Assembly (NCBI GenBank): GCA_018069525.1
Contig: JAGPUQ010000004.1
Span: 62,001 to 126,000 of the forward strand
Source: Porticoccaceae bacterium
GTDB taxonomy: Bacteria; Pseudomonadota; Gammaproteobacteria; Pseudomonadales; Porticoccaceae
Reading direction: 5' to 3'
DNA: 64,000 nucleotides
Both the position numbers and the translations under genes were made by a program. Below, in pieces: positions 1 through 7,682 of this stretch; position 1 is the stretch's first letter; each line of letters opens with the position of its first letter. Below the pieces are notes generated by a model. It worked only from the letters and a program-made list of their open reading frames with translations, had not been told where the DNA came from and did no database searches.

Positions 1-792
1 TTTGCCGGAATATTTTTACCGCTCACTTTAACGCTTGGGGTGTGGCAGCTACACCGCGCAGACCAAAAGCGCGAGATGTTGGCTGAACACGAGCAACGCC
101 GACAGGCAGACCCGGTCGCGCTTGCAACGCTCCAGCCAGGAGATGATCATCAGTATCGTCGCGTGGAAGTCAGCGGCCAGCCCGATGGAGAACGTTATTT
201 TTTATTGGATAACCGCACTCGTAATGGGCGCTCCGGATACGAAGTATTATGGCCGGTAAAAACCGCAGCGGGAAAATGGGTGCTGGTTAATCGCGGCTGG
301 ATTGCTGGCGGTTTGGATCGCCGAGAGTTGCCGAAAGTGCCTGGGTTTGAAACGCCGGAAGTTACGGCGTCGGGCGCGGACGAATATCTACTGGAAGGCT
401 ATTTATACCGGAGCAAAGGTAAGGCGCTGGTTCTGGGGCAGGAAGAAAAAGTGAATGGCTGGCCCCAGGTGATTCAGCAAGTAGATATGGCGCTACTGGA
501 AAGTCGCTTCGGGGCGACGCTGTTTCCCTACGTGTTAAGGCAAGAAGCCAGTCGGCAAGCTATGTGGAAAGAAACACGGCAAGTAACGCAGCAACGAACA
601 TCACAAAAAGTGCCCAGCAACGAGTTAAAAACCGGGTGGATTATTGTTAATGTTCTGCCCGAGAAACATACCGCTTATGCGGTGCAGTGGTTTGCGATGG
701 CCTTGGCTTTGTTGATATTAACCTTGGTCAGCAATTCGAATCTACATGAATGCTTACAGTACCGACGCGGGGCAACAAAGAGTGACGGATAA
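1..792 (+). CDS. SURF1 family cytochrome oxidase assembly protein (5' truncated)
   Basis: The reading frame is open from the first base, so the start lies outside the window. The visible 263 residues begin inside an N-terminal membrane helix (FAGIFLPLTLTLGVWQL), continue with a soluble periplasmic region containing the family-typical block GYEVLWPVKT...WVLVNRGW, and end with a second helix (VQWFAMALALLILTLVS). This two-helix layout with a large loop between is that of SURF1, an inner-membrane factor that helps insert heme A into subunit I of aa3 oxidases. The next genes (SCO-like protein, ctaA, ctaB, SCO) are heme A and CuA assembly genes, which supports the call and suggests the cox structural genes lie just upstream. 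Confidence 0.9.
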   Translation, partial: FAGIFLPLTLTLGVWQLHRADQKREMLAEHEQRRQADPVALATLQPGDDHQYRRVEVSGQPDGERYFLLDNRTRNGRSGYEVLWPVKTAAGKWVLVNRGWIAGGLDRRELPKVPGFETPEVTASGADEYLLEGYLYRSKGKALVLGQEEKVNGWPQVIQQVDMALLESRFGATLFPYVLRQEASRQAMWKETRQVTQQRTSQKVPSNELKTGWIIVNVLPEKHTAYAVQWFAMALALLILTLVSNSNLHECLQYRRGATKSDG

Positions 793-828
793 CGAAATAA
801 AGAGCGAAACAAAGAACGAAATGAATAA
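793..828 (+). repeat. 12-bp imperfect tandem repeat x3 at the start codon
   Basis: Units begin with CGAAA at 793, 805 and 817 (CGAAATAAAGAG, CGAAACAAAGAA, then CGAAATGAATAAAG). The third unit contains the ATG at 821, the preferred start of the SCO-like gene. The repeat begins immediately after the SURF1 stop codon (790-792). Confidence 0.6.
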
Positions 829-1450
829 AGTGAAGAACACCAGCTGGTTAAAGCGTAATTTTCCTCTGCTGCTGATTATAGCTACGGTGACCGTGGTATT
901 AGTGGCGGGTTTTGTGTTGTTGCCGCGCTCGGAGGAAGGCAAAATACGCTTGCTCGAGCAGCTGGGCACCAGTAATCAGGGCGTGCTAATTAAGCCTCTG
1001 GCTGTGGTCACTGAGCTTGCCCTTCTCGATGTCGAAGGCAAGCCCTGGGCTTTGGATGAACAAGCCGTCAAATGGCGCTTGTTGATTCCGGTGGCTGCTC
1101 CCTGTGCAGAGGCCTGCCGTGAAGCGATCCATTTGATCCGGCAAGTGCATGTTCGCCTGGATAAAAAATCCCATCGCGTTGAGCGTGTGCTGCTCAATCT
1201 GGATGGTGCTCTCGACGACGACACCAAAACCTTGCTGGCGCGGGATTATCGCTATGTGAAAGTGATCAACGGCCGCCGTGTAGAGTTTGAACAAGTGCTG
1301 GCCCAGACTAATGCTCACTGGCGGCCAGAGCAAGTGCAGATTTTTGTGGTCGATCAACAGGGTGCGGCAATGATGTTTTATACTGCCGAGCACAGTGGTG
1401 GTCAAATATTGGCAGACCTGCGCCACTTGCTGAAATATTCGCCGGAGTAG
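821..1450 (+). CDS. Membrane-anchored SCO/thioredoxin-like protein of the cox operon
   Basis: This is a 209-residue protein with one N-terminal membrane helix (FPLLLIIATVTVVLVAGFVLL) and a soluble domain that I infer to be thioredoxin-like. It carries the motif APCAEAC, a CxxxC pair like the copper-binding CxxxC of SCO proteins. It sits between SURF1 and ctaA, where such small uncharacterised proteins commonly occur in gammaproteobacterial cox operons. A role in delivering copper or reducing the CuA site is inferred from motif and context only. The start is uncertain: an ATG at 746 would overlap SURF1 by 47 bases and has no ribosome site, whereas the ATG at 821 follows a purine-rich 12-bp repeat. 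The ATG at 821 is preferred. Confidence 0.7.
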   Translation: MNKVKNTSWLKRNFPLLLIIATVTVVLVAGFVLLPRSEEGKIRLLEQLGTSNQGVLIKPLAVVTELALLDVEGKPWALDEQAVKWRLLIPVAAPCAEACREAIHLIRQVHVRLDKKSHRVERVLLNLDGALDDDTKTLLARDYRYVKVINGRRVEFEQVLAQTNAHWRPEQVQIFVVDQQGAAMMFYTAEHSGGQILADLRHLLKYSPE

Positions 1451-1455
1451 TCGCT

Positions 1456-2550
1456 ATGTCACTGGGCAATACACCAGGATCACAGATAAGGCTGTTTAAT
1501 TTGCCGAAAAACCGGAAACAGGGTTTTCGCCTGGCTTTGGCGGCAACCTGTTTGGCGGTGGTGGTGGTGGTATTGGGTGCGTTTACCCGTCTGGTTGATG
1601 CCGGTTTAGGTTGCCCCGATTGGCCCGGTTGTTATGGGCACGTGTTGTGGCCCGATAGCGCAGCAGAAATTGCTGTCGCCGAAACCCGGTTTCCCGACGC
1701 TCCGGTAGCGACGGATAAAACCTGGCCGGAAATGGTACACCGCTATTTTGCCGGAACCCTCGGTCTGTTTATTGCCGCTTTGGCGCTGCTGGCCTGGCGA
1801 CATCGGGAGGCCCGAGGCTTCCCCTTTCGGCTGCCGATGTTTTTATTATTTTTGGTTGTGTGGCAAGCATTGTTTGGTATGTGGACGGTGACACTCAAGC
1901 TGTGGCCACAAGTGGTGACGGCTCATTTGTTGGGTGGCGTCAGTATTTTGTCCTTGCTCTGGTTGTTAACGGTACGCCTCGATGATCAGCGTTGGCAGGT
2001 GCCCGCTGTGATTTGGCAGCGGCTTTTCAGGTTAAAGCCGATGTTGATTGGCGCAGTGATTGTGGTATTTTTGCAAGTCGCGCTCGGCGGCTGGATCAGC
2101 TCTAACTATGCTGCGTTTGCCTGTGCGGATTTCCCCACCTGTAATGGTACCTGGTGGCCGACGACGGATTTCAGTACCGGTTTTAATGTGCTGCAAGGCA
2201 TCGGTCCGAATTATCTTGGCGGTTTGATGACCAGTGAAGCTCGTGTCGCGATTCACCTTACCCATCGTATCGGTGCGCTCGTCGTTTCTGTGTATCTGCT
2301 GGCTCTGTGCATAGCCTTACTGATGGTGCCCTACGGCAAGGCGCGGCGTATGGCGTTTATTGTTGCTGCCGCACTGGCGCTGCAAGTTGGTTTGGGCATC
2401 GGCAATGTACTGTTTCAGGTTCCCCTGGTGGTGGCAGTTGCGCATAATGCCGGGGGCGCGCTGTTGTTAATGACACTGGTAACGCTGGGCATTAAGTTGT
2501 GGACGGCGGAGCGGTTGCCTGTAGAAGAAGATGAGTCGTCGATTAATTAA
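1456..2550 (+). CDS. ctaA: Heme A synthase (COX15/CtaA)
   Basis: The product has 364 residues and about eight membrane helices. CtaA oxidises the C8 methyl group of heme O to the formyl group of heme A for aa3-type oxidases, in the inner membrane. Conserved blocks visible are RLVDAGLGCPDWPGCYGH near the N-terminus, MVHRYFAGTLG and TAHLLGG in the first half, ADFPTCNGTWWP in the middle, and HLTHRIGA and VAHNAGGALLL in the second half. The histidines in these blocks are the heme ligands of the family. It begins 5 bases after the preceding stop and is followed by ctaB, which makes its heme O substrate. Confidence 0.95.
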   Translation: MSLGNTPGSQIRLFNLPKNRKQGFRLALAATCLAVVVVVLGAFTRLVDAGLGCPDWPGCYGHVLWPDSAAEIAVAETRFPDAPVATDKTWPEMVHRYFAGTLGLFIAALALLAWRHREARGFPFRLPMFLLFLVVWQALFGMWTVTLKLWPQVVTAHLLGGVSILSLLWLLTVRLDDQRWQVPAVIWQRLFRLKPMLIGAVIVVFLQVALGGWISSNYAAFACADFPTCNGTWWPTTDFSTGFNVLQGIGPNYLGGLMTSEARVAIHLTHRIGALVVSVYLLALCIALLMVPYGKARRMAFIVAAALALQVGLGIGNVLFQVPLVVAVAHNAGGALLLMTLVTLGIKLWTAERLPVEEDESSIN

Positions 2551-2597
2551 AATAAGGTAAGTCGGTAAACCCAAGTGACATATAAAAGTAGCGACAC

Positions 2598-3515
2598 GTG
2601 AAGACAACAACTGCATTAAATACTGGGCCTGCCGCCTGGCACGATTATCTTGAGCTGTGTAAGCCCAAGGTAGTGGTGGTGATGATCGTTACTTCTATCA
2701 TTGGTATGTTTCTAGCAGTGCCGGGCATGGTCCCGCTGGACGTACTGGTGCTGGGTAATCTCGGCATCGCCCTGTGTGCGGGATCGGCAGCCGCGGTTAA
2801 TCATCTGGTGGATCGCGGCATCGACCAGAAAATGGCGCGCACCCTAAACCGACCCCTGGCCCAGGGCCGCTTAACGCCCAGGCAGGTGACGATTTTTGCT
2901 GTCGTGCTGGGTTGCATAGGCATGGTGATATTGCTGGTCTTTATCAACGCGCTCACCGCCTGGCTGACCCTGGCATCGCTGCTGGGTTATGCGGTGGTGT
3001 ACACCTTGTATTTAAAGCGCGCGACGCCACAGAATATTGTCATCGGTGGTTTAGCCGGTGCCGCTCCCCCACTACTTGGCTGGGTCGCTGTTACCAATGA
3101 AATACACGGCCATGCCCTGCTCTTGGTGTTGATTATTTTCGCCTGGACACCACCGCATTTTTGGGCGCTGGCCTTGCACCGCAAAGAAGAATACGCCAAA
3201 GCCGATATCCCTATGTTGCCGGTCACCCATGGCGACCGTTACACCAAGCTGCATATCGTGCTCTACACCATACTGATGATCATCGTAACCGTGCTGCCCT
3301 ACCCCACGGGTATGAGTGGCTGGTTATATTTACTTGGCGCGTTGGTGCTCGGCGGTGGGTTTTTATATTGGGCGCTGCGCTTGATGCTCAGCGATGATCG
3401 TGAATTGGGCATGACCACATTTAAATATTCTATTATTTATTTATTGGCCTTGTTTGCGATTATGTTGTTGGACCATTATTTAATAGCGCTGCCCTCGGCG
3501 GGCGGGCTCGGTTAA
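2598..3515 (+). CDS. ctaB: Protoheme IX farnesyltransferase (heme O synthase)
   Basis: The product has 305 residues, starts with GTG and is a polytopic UbiA-superfamily prenyltransferase. It transfers a farnesyl group to the vinyl side chain of protoheme, giving heme O, the substrate of CtaA. The first aspartate-rich region [20 protein letters not shown] and the second region around [14 protein letters not shown] are both present, with the characteristic [12 protein letters not shown] helix between them. It lies 47 bases downstream of ctaA and 9 bases upstream of the SCO gene, so the three are probably co-transcribed. The symbol cyoE is also used for this family, but the aa3-type context favours ctaB. 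Confidence 0.95.
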   Translation: MKTTTALNTGPAAWHDYLELCKPKVVVVMIVTSIIGMFLAVPGMVPLDVLVLGNLGIALCAGSAAAVNHLVDRGIDQKMARTLNRPLAQGRLTPRQVTIFAVVLGCIGMVILLVFINALTAWLTLASLLGYAVVYTLYLKRATPQNIVIGGLAGAAPPLLGWVAVTNEIHGHALLLVLIIFAWTPPHFWALALHRKEEYAKADIPMLPVTHGDRYTKLHIVLYTILMIIVTVLPYPTGMSGWLYLLGALVLGGGFLYWALRLMLSDDRELGMTTFKYSIIYLLALFAIMLLDHYLIALPSAGGLG

Positions 3516-3524
3516 GGAAGATTT

Positions 3525-4193
3525 ATGGCAACGCATCACGACCCCCTGGTTCGGCGTAATATCCGCATTACTGTAGCGGTGGCACTGACCTTTGCTTTGA
3601 TTACGGTGGCGGCCCTGGTCAATAAGTTATCCCAGCCGCGCATTTTAAATCAATACGAATTGCGTGATTACGGTGCCTATTTATTAGATTCACCGCGCGC
3701 GACTGATGCGATTGCCCTGATCGATCACAAGGGTCAAGCCTATACCGAAGCTCGGCTCCCCGGTTCCTGGACATTGGTGTTTTTTGGCTTTAGTCACTGC
3801 GCCGATATTTGCCCCACCACGATGGCGACTCTGGCAAAAATGTACCAGGAGTTAAAACCCAAAGAAAAAGCCGATTTAAATGTGGTGCTGATTTCTGTGG
3901 ATCCCGAGCGCGACACCCCGCAAGTGTTGGCTGATTACGTGAAGCAATTTAATCCAGACTTTACCGGTGTCACCGGCGAGGCCGCGCAGATTAAACAATT
4001 GTCCTTACAGTGGAATACCGGTTTTGAAGCGCCTGCTGACGACAACACAGCGGACTCAGAAAATTATCAGGTGGCGCACAGTAGTAGCCTGGTGTTGCTG
4101 AATCCTAAAGGAGAATTACACGGTTTTATTCGGCCACCGCTGGAGCACGGTAGTTTGCGCGTGTTGTGGCGTTCTATTCGCACGACTTATTAA
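3525..4193 (+). CDS. SCO1/SenC family copper chaperone
   Basis: A 222-residue protein with an N-terminal membrane anchor (about residues 12-32) and a thioredoxin-fold domain. The copper-binding CxxxC motif is in GFSHCADICPTTMATL, and the distal histidine ligand is in YQVAHSSSLVLL. SCO proteins deliver copper to the CuA centre of cytochrome oxidase subunit II or reduce its cysteines, on the periplasmic face. It is the last gene of the cox assembly group and converges on znuB with a 46-base AT-rich spacer in which I see no clear terminator. Confidence 0.93.
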   Translation: MATHHDPLVRRNIRITVAVALTFALITVAALVNKLSQPRILNQYELRDYGAYLLDSPRATDAIALIDHKGQAYTEARLPGSWTLVFFGFSHCADICPTTMATLAKMYQELKPKEKADLNVVLISVDPERDTPQVLADYVKQFNPDFTGVTGEAAQIKQLSLQWNTGFEAPADDNTADSENYQVAHSSSLVLLNPKGELHGFIRPPLEHGSLRVLWRSIRTTY

Positions 4194-4239
4194 GGCCAGC
4201 GCGTATTTTAATATTTAAAAATTAAATAATTATAAAAAC

Positions 4240-5028
4240 TTAGTCTGCTTTTGGAGACAAGGAAGCAGCACCAAACAAAACTCCGCCGGCAAGCACAATA
4301 GAGGGGCCTGCCGGGGTATCTAGAAACCACGATGCGGTTAAACCCAGCAGTACGGCCAGGGCGGCGATGACGCTACCCAAAATCGCCATCTGCTCCGGGT
4401 TATGAGAAAAGCGTCGCGCGCTTGCGGCAGGAATAATCAGCAAGGCGGTAATCAATAATACTCCAGCGACCTTCATGCCGACGGCCACCACGGTGGCGAG
4501 CATCAGCTTTTGCATGGTTTTCACCCGTCTCACGGGCACGCCTTCTACCTGAGCTAAATCTTCGTGCACGGTGACGGCGACTAATTGCCGCCACCAGTAG
4601 CCCAAGCCTGCGAGCACCAGGCCTGCTAATACCCAGATGGTGAAGACTTCGGTTTTGCTAATGGCGAGTAGATCGCCAAATAACAGTCCTTCCATATTCA
4701 CCCGTGCGCCGGGAATCAGTGCAAGTGCTACCAGGCCCAGTGCTAGCGCGGTGTGGGATAAAATACCCAGCAAGGTGTCGGTGGCGAGTAGATGTAGTTC
4801 TTGCAGCACGATCAATAATCCGGCGAGTCCAAGGCAGGTCAACAACACCGCAAGGTCATTGCTAAGCGACAACCATAGACCTATGGCTACTCCGAGTAGC
4901 GCGCCATGGGCGAGAGTATCGCCAAAATAGGCCATGCGCTGCCACACCATCAACGAACCCAAAGGCCCGGCCAGCAGCGCAATACCGAGTCCGGCGGCCA
5001 GTGCAAAATACAGAAAGTCGATATTCAT
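4240..5028 (-). CDS. znuB: Zinc ABC transporter permease ZnuB
   Basis: A 262-residue ABC-3 family permease with about eight membrane helices, moving zinc across the inner membrane with ZnuC and ZnuA. The open frame extends upstream to 5445, but that part runs through znuC and is not protein-like. The ATG at 5028 gives the normal N-terminus MNIDFLYFALAAGLG and family length. The block GDTLAHGALLGVAIGL (about residues 35-50) is typical of the family. It lies 14 bases after the znuC stop, so the two are co-transcribed with zur. Confidence 0.93.
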   Translation of the reverse strand: MNIDFLYFALAAGLGIALLAGPLGSLMVWQRMAYFGDTLAHGALLGVAIGLWLSLSNDLAVLLTCLGLAGLLIVLQELHLLATDTLLGILSHTALALGLVALALIPGARVNMEGLLFGDLLAISKTEVFTIWVLAGLVLAGLGYWWRQLVAVTVHEDLAQVEGVPVRRVKTMQKLMLATVVAVGMKVAGVLLITALLIIPAASARRFSHNPEQMAILGSVIAALAVLLGLTASWFLDTPAGPSIVLAGGVLFGAASLSPKAD

Positions 5029-5042
5029 GCGCCCTGCCCCGC

Positions 5043-5789
5043 TTAGTTGTGGTGGTGATCGTGATGATGGGTATACAGGGCTTGCCGCGACCCGAACAAC
5101 TCGACAAATGCCGGATCGGCGGATACTTGCTCGGGGCTGCCGTGACAGCAGACATGACGATTTAAGCACACCACCTCGTCGGTAGCCGCCATCACCAAAT
5201 GCAAGTCGTGGGATACCATCAAAATACCGCAGTGCAGGTGGGTGCGAATATCCGCAATAAGCTGGTACAGCGCTTCCTGCCCGGTTACGTCCACGCCCTG
5301 CACTGGCTCGTCGAGCACCAGTAAATTGGGCTTGCGCAGCAAGGCTCGTGCTAGCAACACACGCTGGGTTTCGCCGCCGGATAAGGCTCGCAAAGGTCGG
5401 TTTATCAGATGGGCAACACCGGTTTCTGTTAACGCTTCCAGGCACAGGGTTTTGTCGTGCTCAGCCAATTGCAGGAAGCGGTCAACCCGCAGCGGTAAAG
5501 TGGGGTCTATCACCAGTTTTTGTGGCATATAGCCGATGCGCAGTCCCGCAGCGCGAGTCACCTCGCCGCCGTCGGGCTTGAGTAAGCCGAGGGCTATTTT
5601 AACGAGGGTGGTTTTACCGCAGCCGCTGGGACCGATTAACGACAGTAGTCGCCCTGGCATCAGGTCGATATCGACATGGTCCAATACCGTCTGGCCATCG
5701 TAGTGTTTCTCGATGCCGCGCAGAGATAGCAGTGGTTCGATCCCTTTGGTGGGTAACTTGGGCTGATTTAAGGTGGATTTGTCTAGCAT
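5043..5789 (-). CDS. znuC: Zinc ABC transporter ATP-binding protein ZnuC
   Basis: A 248-residue ABC ATPase. Walker A is GPSGCGKTT, the signature is LSGGE and Walker B is LLVLDEP, followed by the switch histidine in MVSHDLHL. It powers zinc import with the permease ZnuB encoded just downstream. The C-terminal tail is histidine-rich (HHHDHHH), a common feature of ZnuC proteins and plausibly a metal-binding sensor of transport; that role is inferred. It lies 61 bases downstream of zur on the same strand. Confidence 0.95.
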   Translation of the reverse strand: MLDKSTLNQPKLPTKGIEPLLSLRGIEKHYDGQTVLDHVDIDLMPGRLLSLIGPSGCGKTTLVKIALGLLKPDGGEVTRAAGLRIGYMPQKLVIDPTLPLRVDRFLQLAEHDKTLCLEALTETGVAHLINRPLRALSGGETQRVLLARALLRKPNLLVLDEPVQGVDVTGQEALYQLIADIRTHLHCGILMVSHDLHLVMAATDEVVCLNRHVCCHGSPEQVSADPAFVELFGSRQALYTHHHDHHHN

Positions 5790-5850
5790 AAGGGCCGCTC
5801 GGGCATCGTTAGTGTTGTTGGTTTTGTAGAAATTGCTTACGTTGTGGGGT

Positions 5851-6330
5851 TTATTGGCACTGCGGACACAGCCCGATTATTTCCAGTGCATGTGTTTCCA
5901 CCATAAAGCCCGATTTCGCCGCAGTGCTGGCGATGGCCTGGTCAATATTGTCCGCGCTGCATTCCGCGACACTGCCGCAGGCTTTGCACAGCATGAAGAG
6001 ATCGCTGTGGTCGGCACCGGGAAAGGGGCAGCCCACAAAAGCGTTGAGGGAGGCGATGCGGTGGATCAAACCCTGGGTAAGTAAAAAATCCAGTGCGCGA
6101 TACACGGTGGGCGGCATTATCTGCTTGCCCTGCTCCGCCGATAATTGTTCGATGATGTGATAGGCGCCCACCGGTTTATGACTTTGCCAGATCAGGCGCA
6201 ATACGGCTTCGCGGGTCGTGGTGAGCCGGGCACCCTGCGCTTTGCATAGGGTTTGCGCTTGAGTCAGGGCGGCATTGAGGCAGCGACCGTGATCGTGCTC
6301 GCGGTGAGCAACGGTGGTATTAGTGATCAT
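5851..6330 (-). CDS. zur: Zinc uptake regulator Zur (Fur family)
   Basis: A 159-residue Fur-family repressor. The winged-helix part includes [20 protein letters not shown], and two CxxC pairs ([10 protein letters not shown] region and CPQC at the C-terminus) form the structural zinc site of Zur/Fur proteins. Zur represses zinc import genes when zinc is sufficient. The ATG at 6330 is chosen over a longer form starting at 6384 because a good ribosome site (GGGGGA) precedes it and the extension would cross the probable operator. It heads zur-znuC-znuB and diverges from znuA. A Zur-box-like sequence 39 bases upstream suggests autoregulation. Confidence 0.93.
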   Translation of the reverse strand: MITNTTVAHREHDHGRCLNAALTQAQTLCKAQGARLTTTREAVLRLIWQSHKPVGAYHIIEQLSAEQGKQIMPPTVYRALDFLLTQGLIHRIASLNAFVGCPFPGADHSDLFMLCKACGSVAECSADNIDQAIASTAAKSGFMVETHALEIIGLCPQCQ

Positions 6331-6368
6331 CGTGCGTCCCCCGTGGTGATGGGTTTTGTCTTGGTAAA

Positions 6369-6383
6369 TGTTATGATATAACA
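6369..6383. promoter_or_regulatory. Zur box upstream of zur-znuCB
   Basis: TGTTATGATATAACA matches the enterobacterial Zur core TGTTATAnTATAACA at 13 of 14 defined positions. It lies 38 bases upstream of the zur start, a natural position for an operator of the zur-znuC-znuB transcript. Confidence 0.75.
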
Positions 6384-6464
6384 ATACGTAAAGCTATAGT
6401 AGAGTTTTGGCCAACTTGCAAAGCGGCCGGTAGTGATTTTTGTCAGCGTCAGATTTGCAGGGTT

Positions 6465-6494
6465 TTGCAGGATTAGGGCGCTAAAAAATATTAT
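6465..6494 (+). promoter_or_regulatory. Probable sigma-70 promoter of znuA
   Basis: TTGCAG (6465-6470) and TATTAT (6489-6494) are separated by 18 bases. The -10 element overlaps the second Zur-box-like sequence, which would let Zur block polymerase directly. Predicted transcription starts near 6501. Confidence 0.55.
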
Positions 6495-6503
6495 GTTATA
6501 ACA
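6489..6503. promoter_or_regulatory. Zur box upstream of znuA
   Basis: TATTATGTTATAACA matches the Zur core TGTTATAnTATAACA at 12 of 14 defined positions. It also contains the perfect palindrome TATGTTATAACATA (6492-6505). It overlaps the predicted -10 of znuA. Confidence 0.7.
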
Positions 6504-6589
6504 TATCAAAATATGTGGTAAATATGTCCCGTTATATTGTCGTTAAACCCCTGTTATCCAGCGAACCCAGCCGACTGCAGGGGGAATAT

Positions 6590-7540
6590 GTGCTGAGCAT
6601 TAGTCGTTTGTTGCTTATTGGCTTACTGGCCCTTGGTTTATTGATAGGTCTGGGTTCGGTCCCGCCTGCTGTTATGGCAAGCGCAGGGGAGGAGCCGGCC
6701 CTAGAGGTGAAGCCAACAATAGAGGTGAAGCCGGTAATACTGACCAGCATAAAACCCTTAACGATGATCGCTACGGCGGTGCTCGGTGACCAGGTAGAGA
6801 TCAGGCAGTTATTGCCCGACCAGGAAATCCCCCATCATTACGCACTTCGAGTGTCGGATCGCCGCCTGTTTGATCAAGGCCAGTTGGTGCTGTGGATTGG
6901 TCCCGAGCTGGAAACCTTTATGGGCGCGCTGGTGACTGAGCGCGAGCCGCGCAGTGTTATCACGGCTGCCGAGTTGAGCGGGATGGTATGGCCGGAGACG
7001 GTGGAGCGGGGCAGGGATTATCACCTATGGCTCAATCCCGATAATGCTCTGCTTATCGCTCGTACTTTAGTGCTGCAGGTCAGTGAATTGAGCGGAGTTA
7101 ATAAGGCCGTATTAAAGGCCCGGCTGCAGAATTTCGAGGACGAGATCGCTACTTTAAAGCAGGTGGTAGGGGAGCGCTTACTCGCCTTAAAAGGTAATAA
7201 ATTTATAGTAGATCACGATGCCTTCGGCCACTTCACCGAGACCTTTGGCCTGCGCGGTGCGGGGTATTTACGCGACAGTTCCGGCCTCGAAATTGGTGCT
7301 CGGGCCCGAGCTAAAATAATGAGTCAGGAGGAGATTCGTTGTGTGATCGCAGAACCCGAATCGAGGATCGACCGACTGCAGGGGCTGGCGACAAAATGGC
7401 ATGCTAAGTTGGCGATTATTGATCCTCTCGGGGCAAAGGCAATAGGGTTTGAAGACCAGCCCGAGGTGGAATTTAGCGCTTATGCAGGCCTGATAAATAC
7501 TGTTACTGAGGGTTTTGTCGACTGTCTTGAGTTTCGATAA
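6590..7540 (+). CDS. znuA: Zinc ABC transporter substrate-binding protein ZnuA
   Basis: A cluster A-I solute-binding protein that captures periplasmic zinc for ZnuBC. The GTG at 6590 is preferred because AGGGGG lies 5 bases upstream and because it gives a standard signal peptide (SISRLLLIGLLALGLLIGLG ending near VMASA). Upstream alternatives at 6515 (GTG) and 6524 (ATG) have no good ribosome site. Probable zinc-ligand histidines are in IPHHYALR, DYHLWLNPDNA and DHDAFGHFTETF. Unlike E. coli ZnuA it has no histidine-rich loop. A short duplicated EVKP segment (6702-6737) follows the signal peptide. It diverges from zur. Confidence 0.9.
   Translation: MLSISRLLLIGLLALGLLIGLGSVPPAVMASAGEEPALEVKPTIEVKPVILTSIKPLTMIATAVLGDQVEIRQLLPDQEIPHHYALRVSDRRLFDQGQLVLWIGPELETFMGALVTEREPRSVITAAELSGMVWPETVERGRDYHLWLNPDNALLIARTLVLQVSELSGVNKAVLKARLQNFEDEIATLKQVVGERLLALKGNKFIVDHDAFGHFTETFGLRGAGYLRDSSGLEIGARARAKIMSQEEIRCVIAEPESRIDRLQGLATKWHAKLAIIDPLGAKAIGFEDQPEVEFSAYAGLINTVTEGFVDCLEFR
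6702..6737 (+). repeat. 18-bp direct duplication inside znuA
   Basis: TAGAGGTGAAGCC occurs at 6702 and 6720, so the protein reads LEVKPT then IEVKPV just after the signal peptide. The unit is a multiple of three and keeps the frame. Confidence 0.6.
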
Positions 7541-7550
7541 GTTCGATAAG
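7533..7550 (+). repeat. 9-bp duplication across the znuA stop codon
   Basis: TTCGATAAG occurs at 7533-7541 and again at 7542-7550. The first copy contains the znuA stop codon TAA (7538-7540). Confidence 0.5.
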
Positions 7551-7682
7551 AAAGGCGAATAGGCAGCAAATAGATATTTCTGCCTGGGATCGTTTCGGTA
7601 GATATCAAACCAGTTTTTATCCATTCCCCGCGCGAACCCGCTGCTTTGCGGTATCCTTCCGGCCATTGTCGAGAGAGAGATT

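Noticed and set aside
5029-5445. Upstream extension of the znuB frame to give a 401-residue protein
   Set aside because: The extra residues lie over znuC in another frame, are not like any permease N-terminus, and the ATG at 5028 gives the family length.
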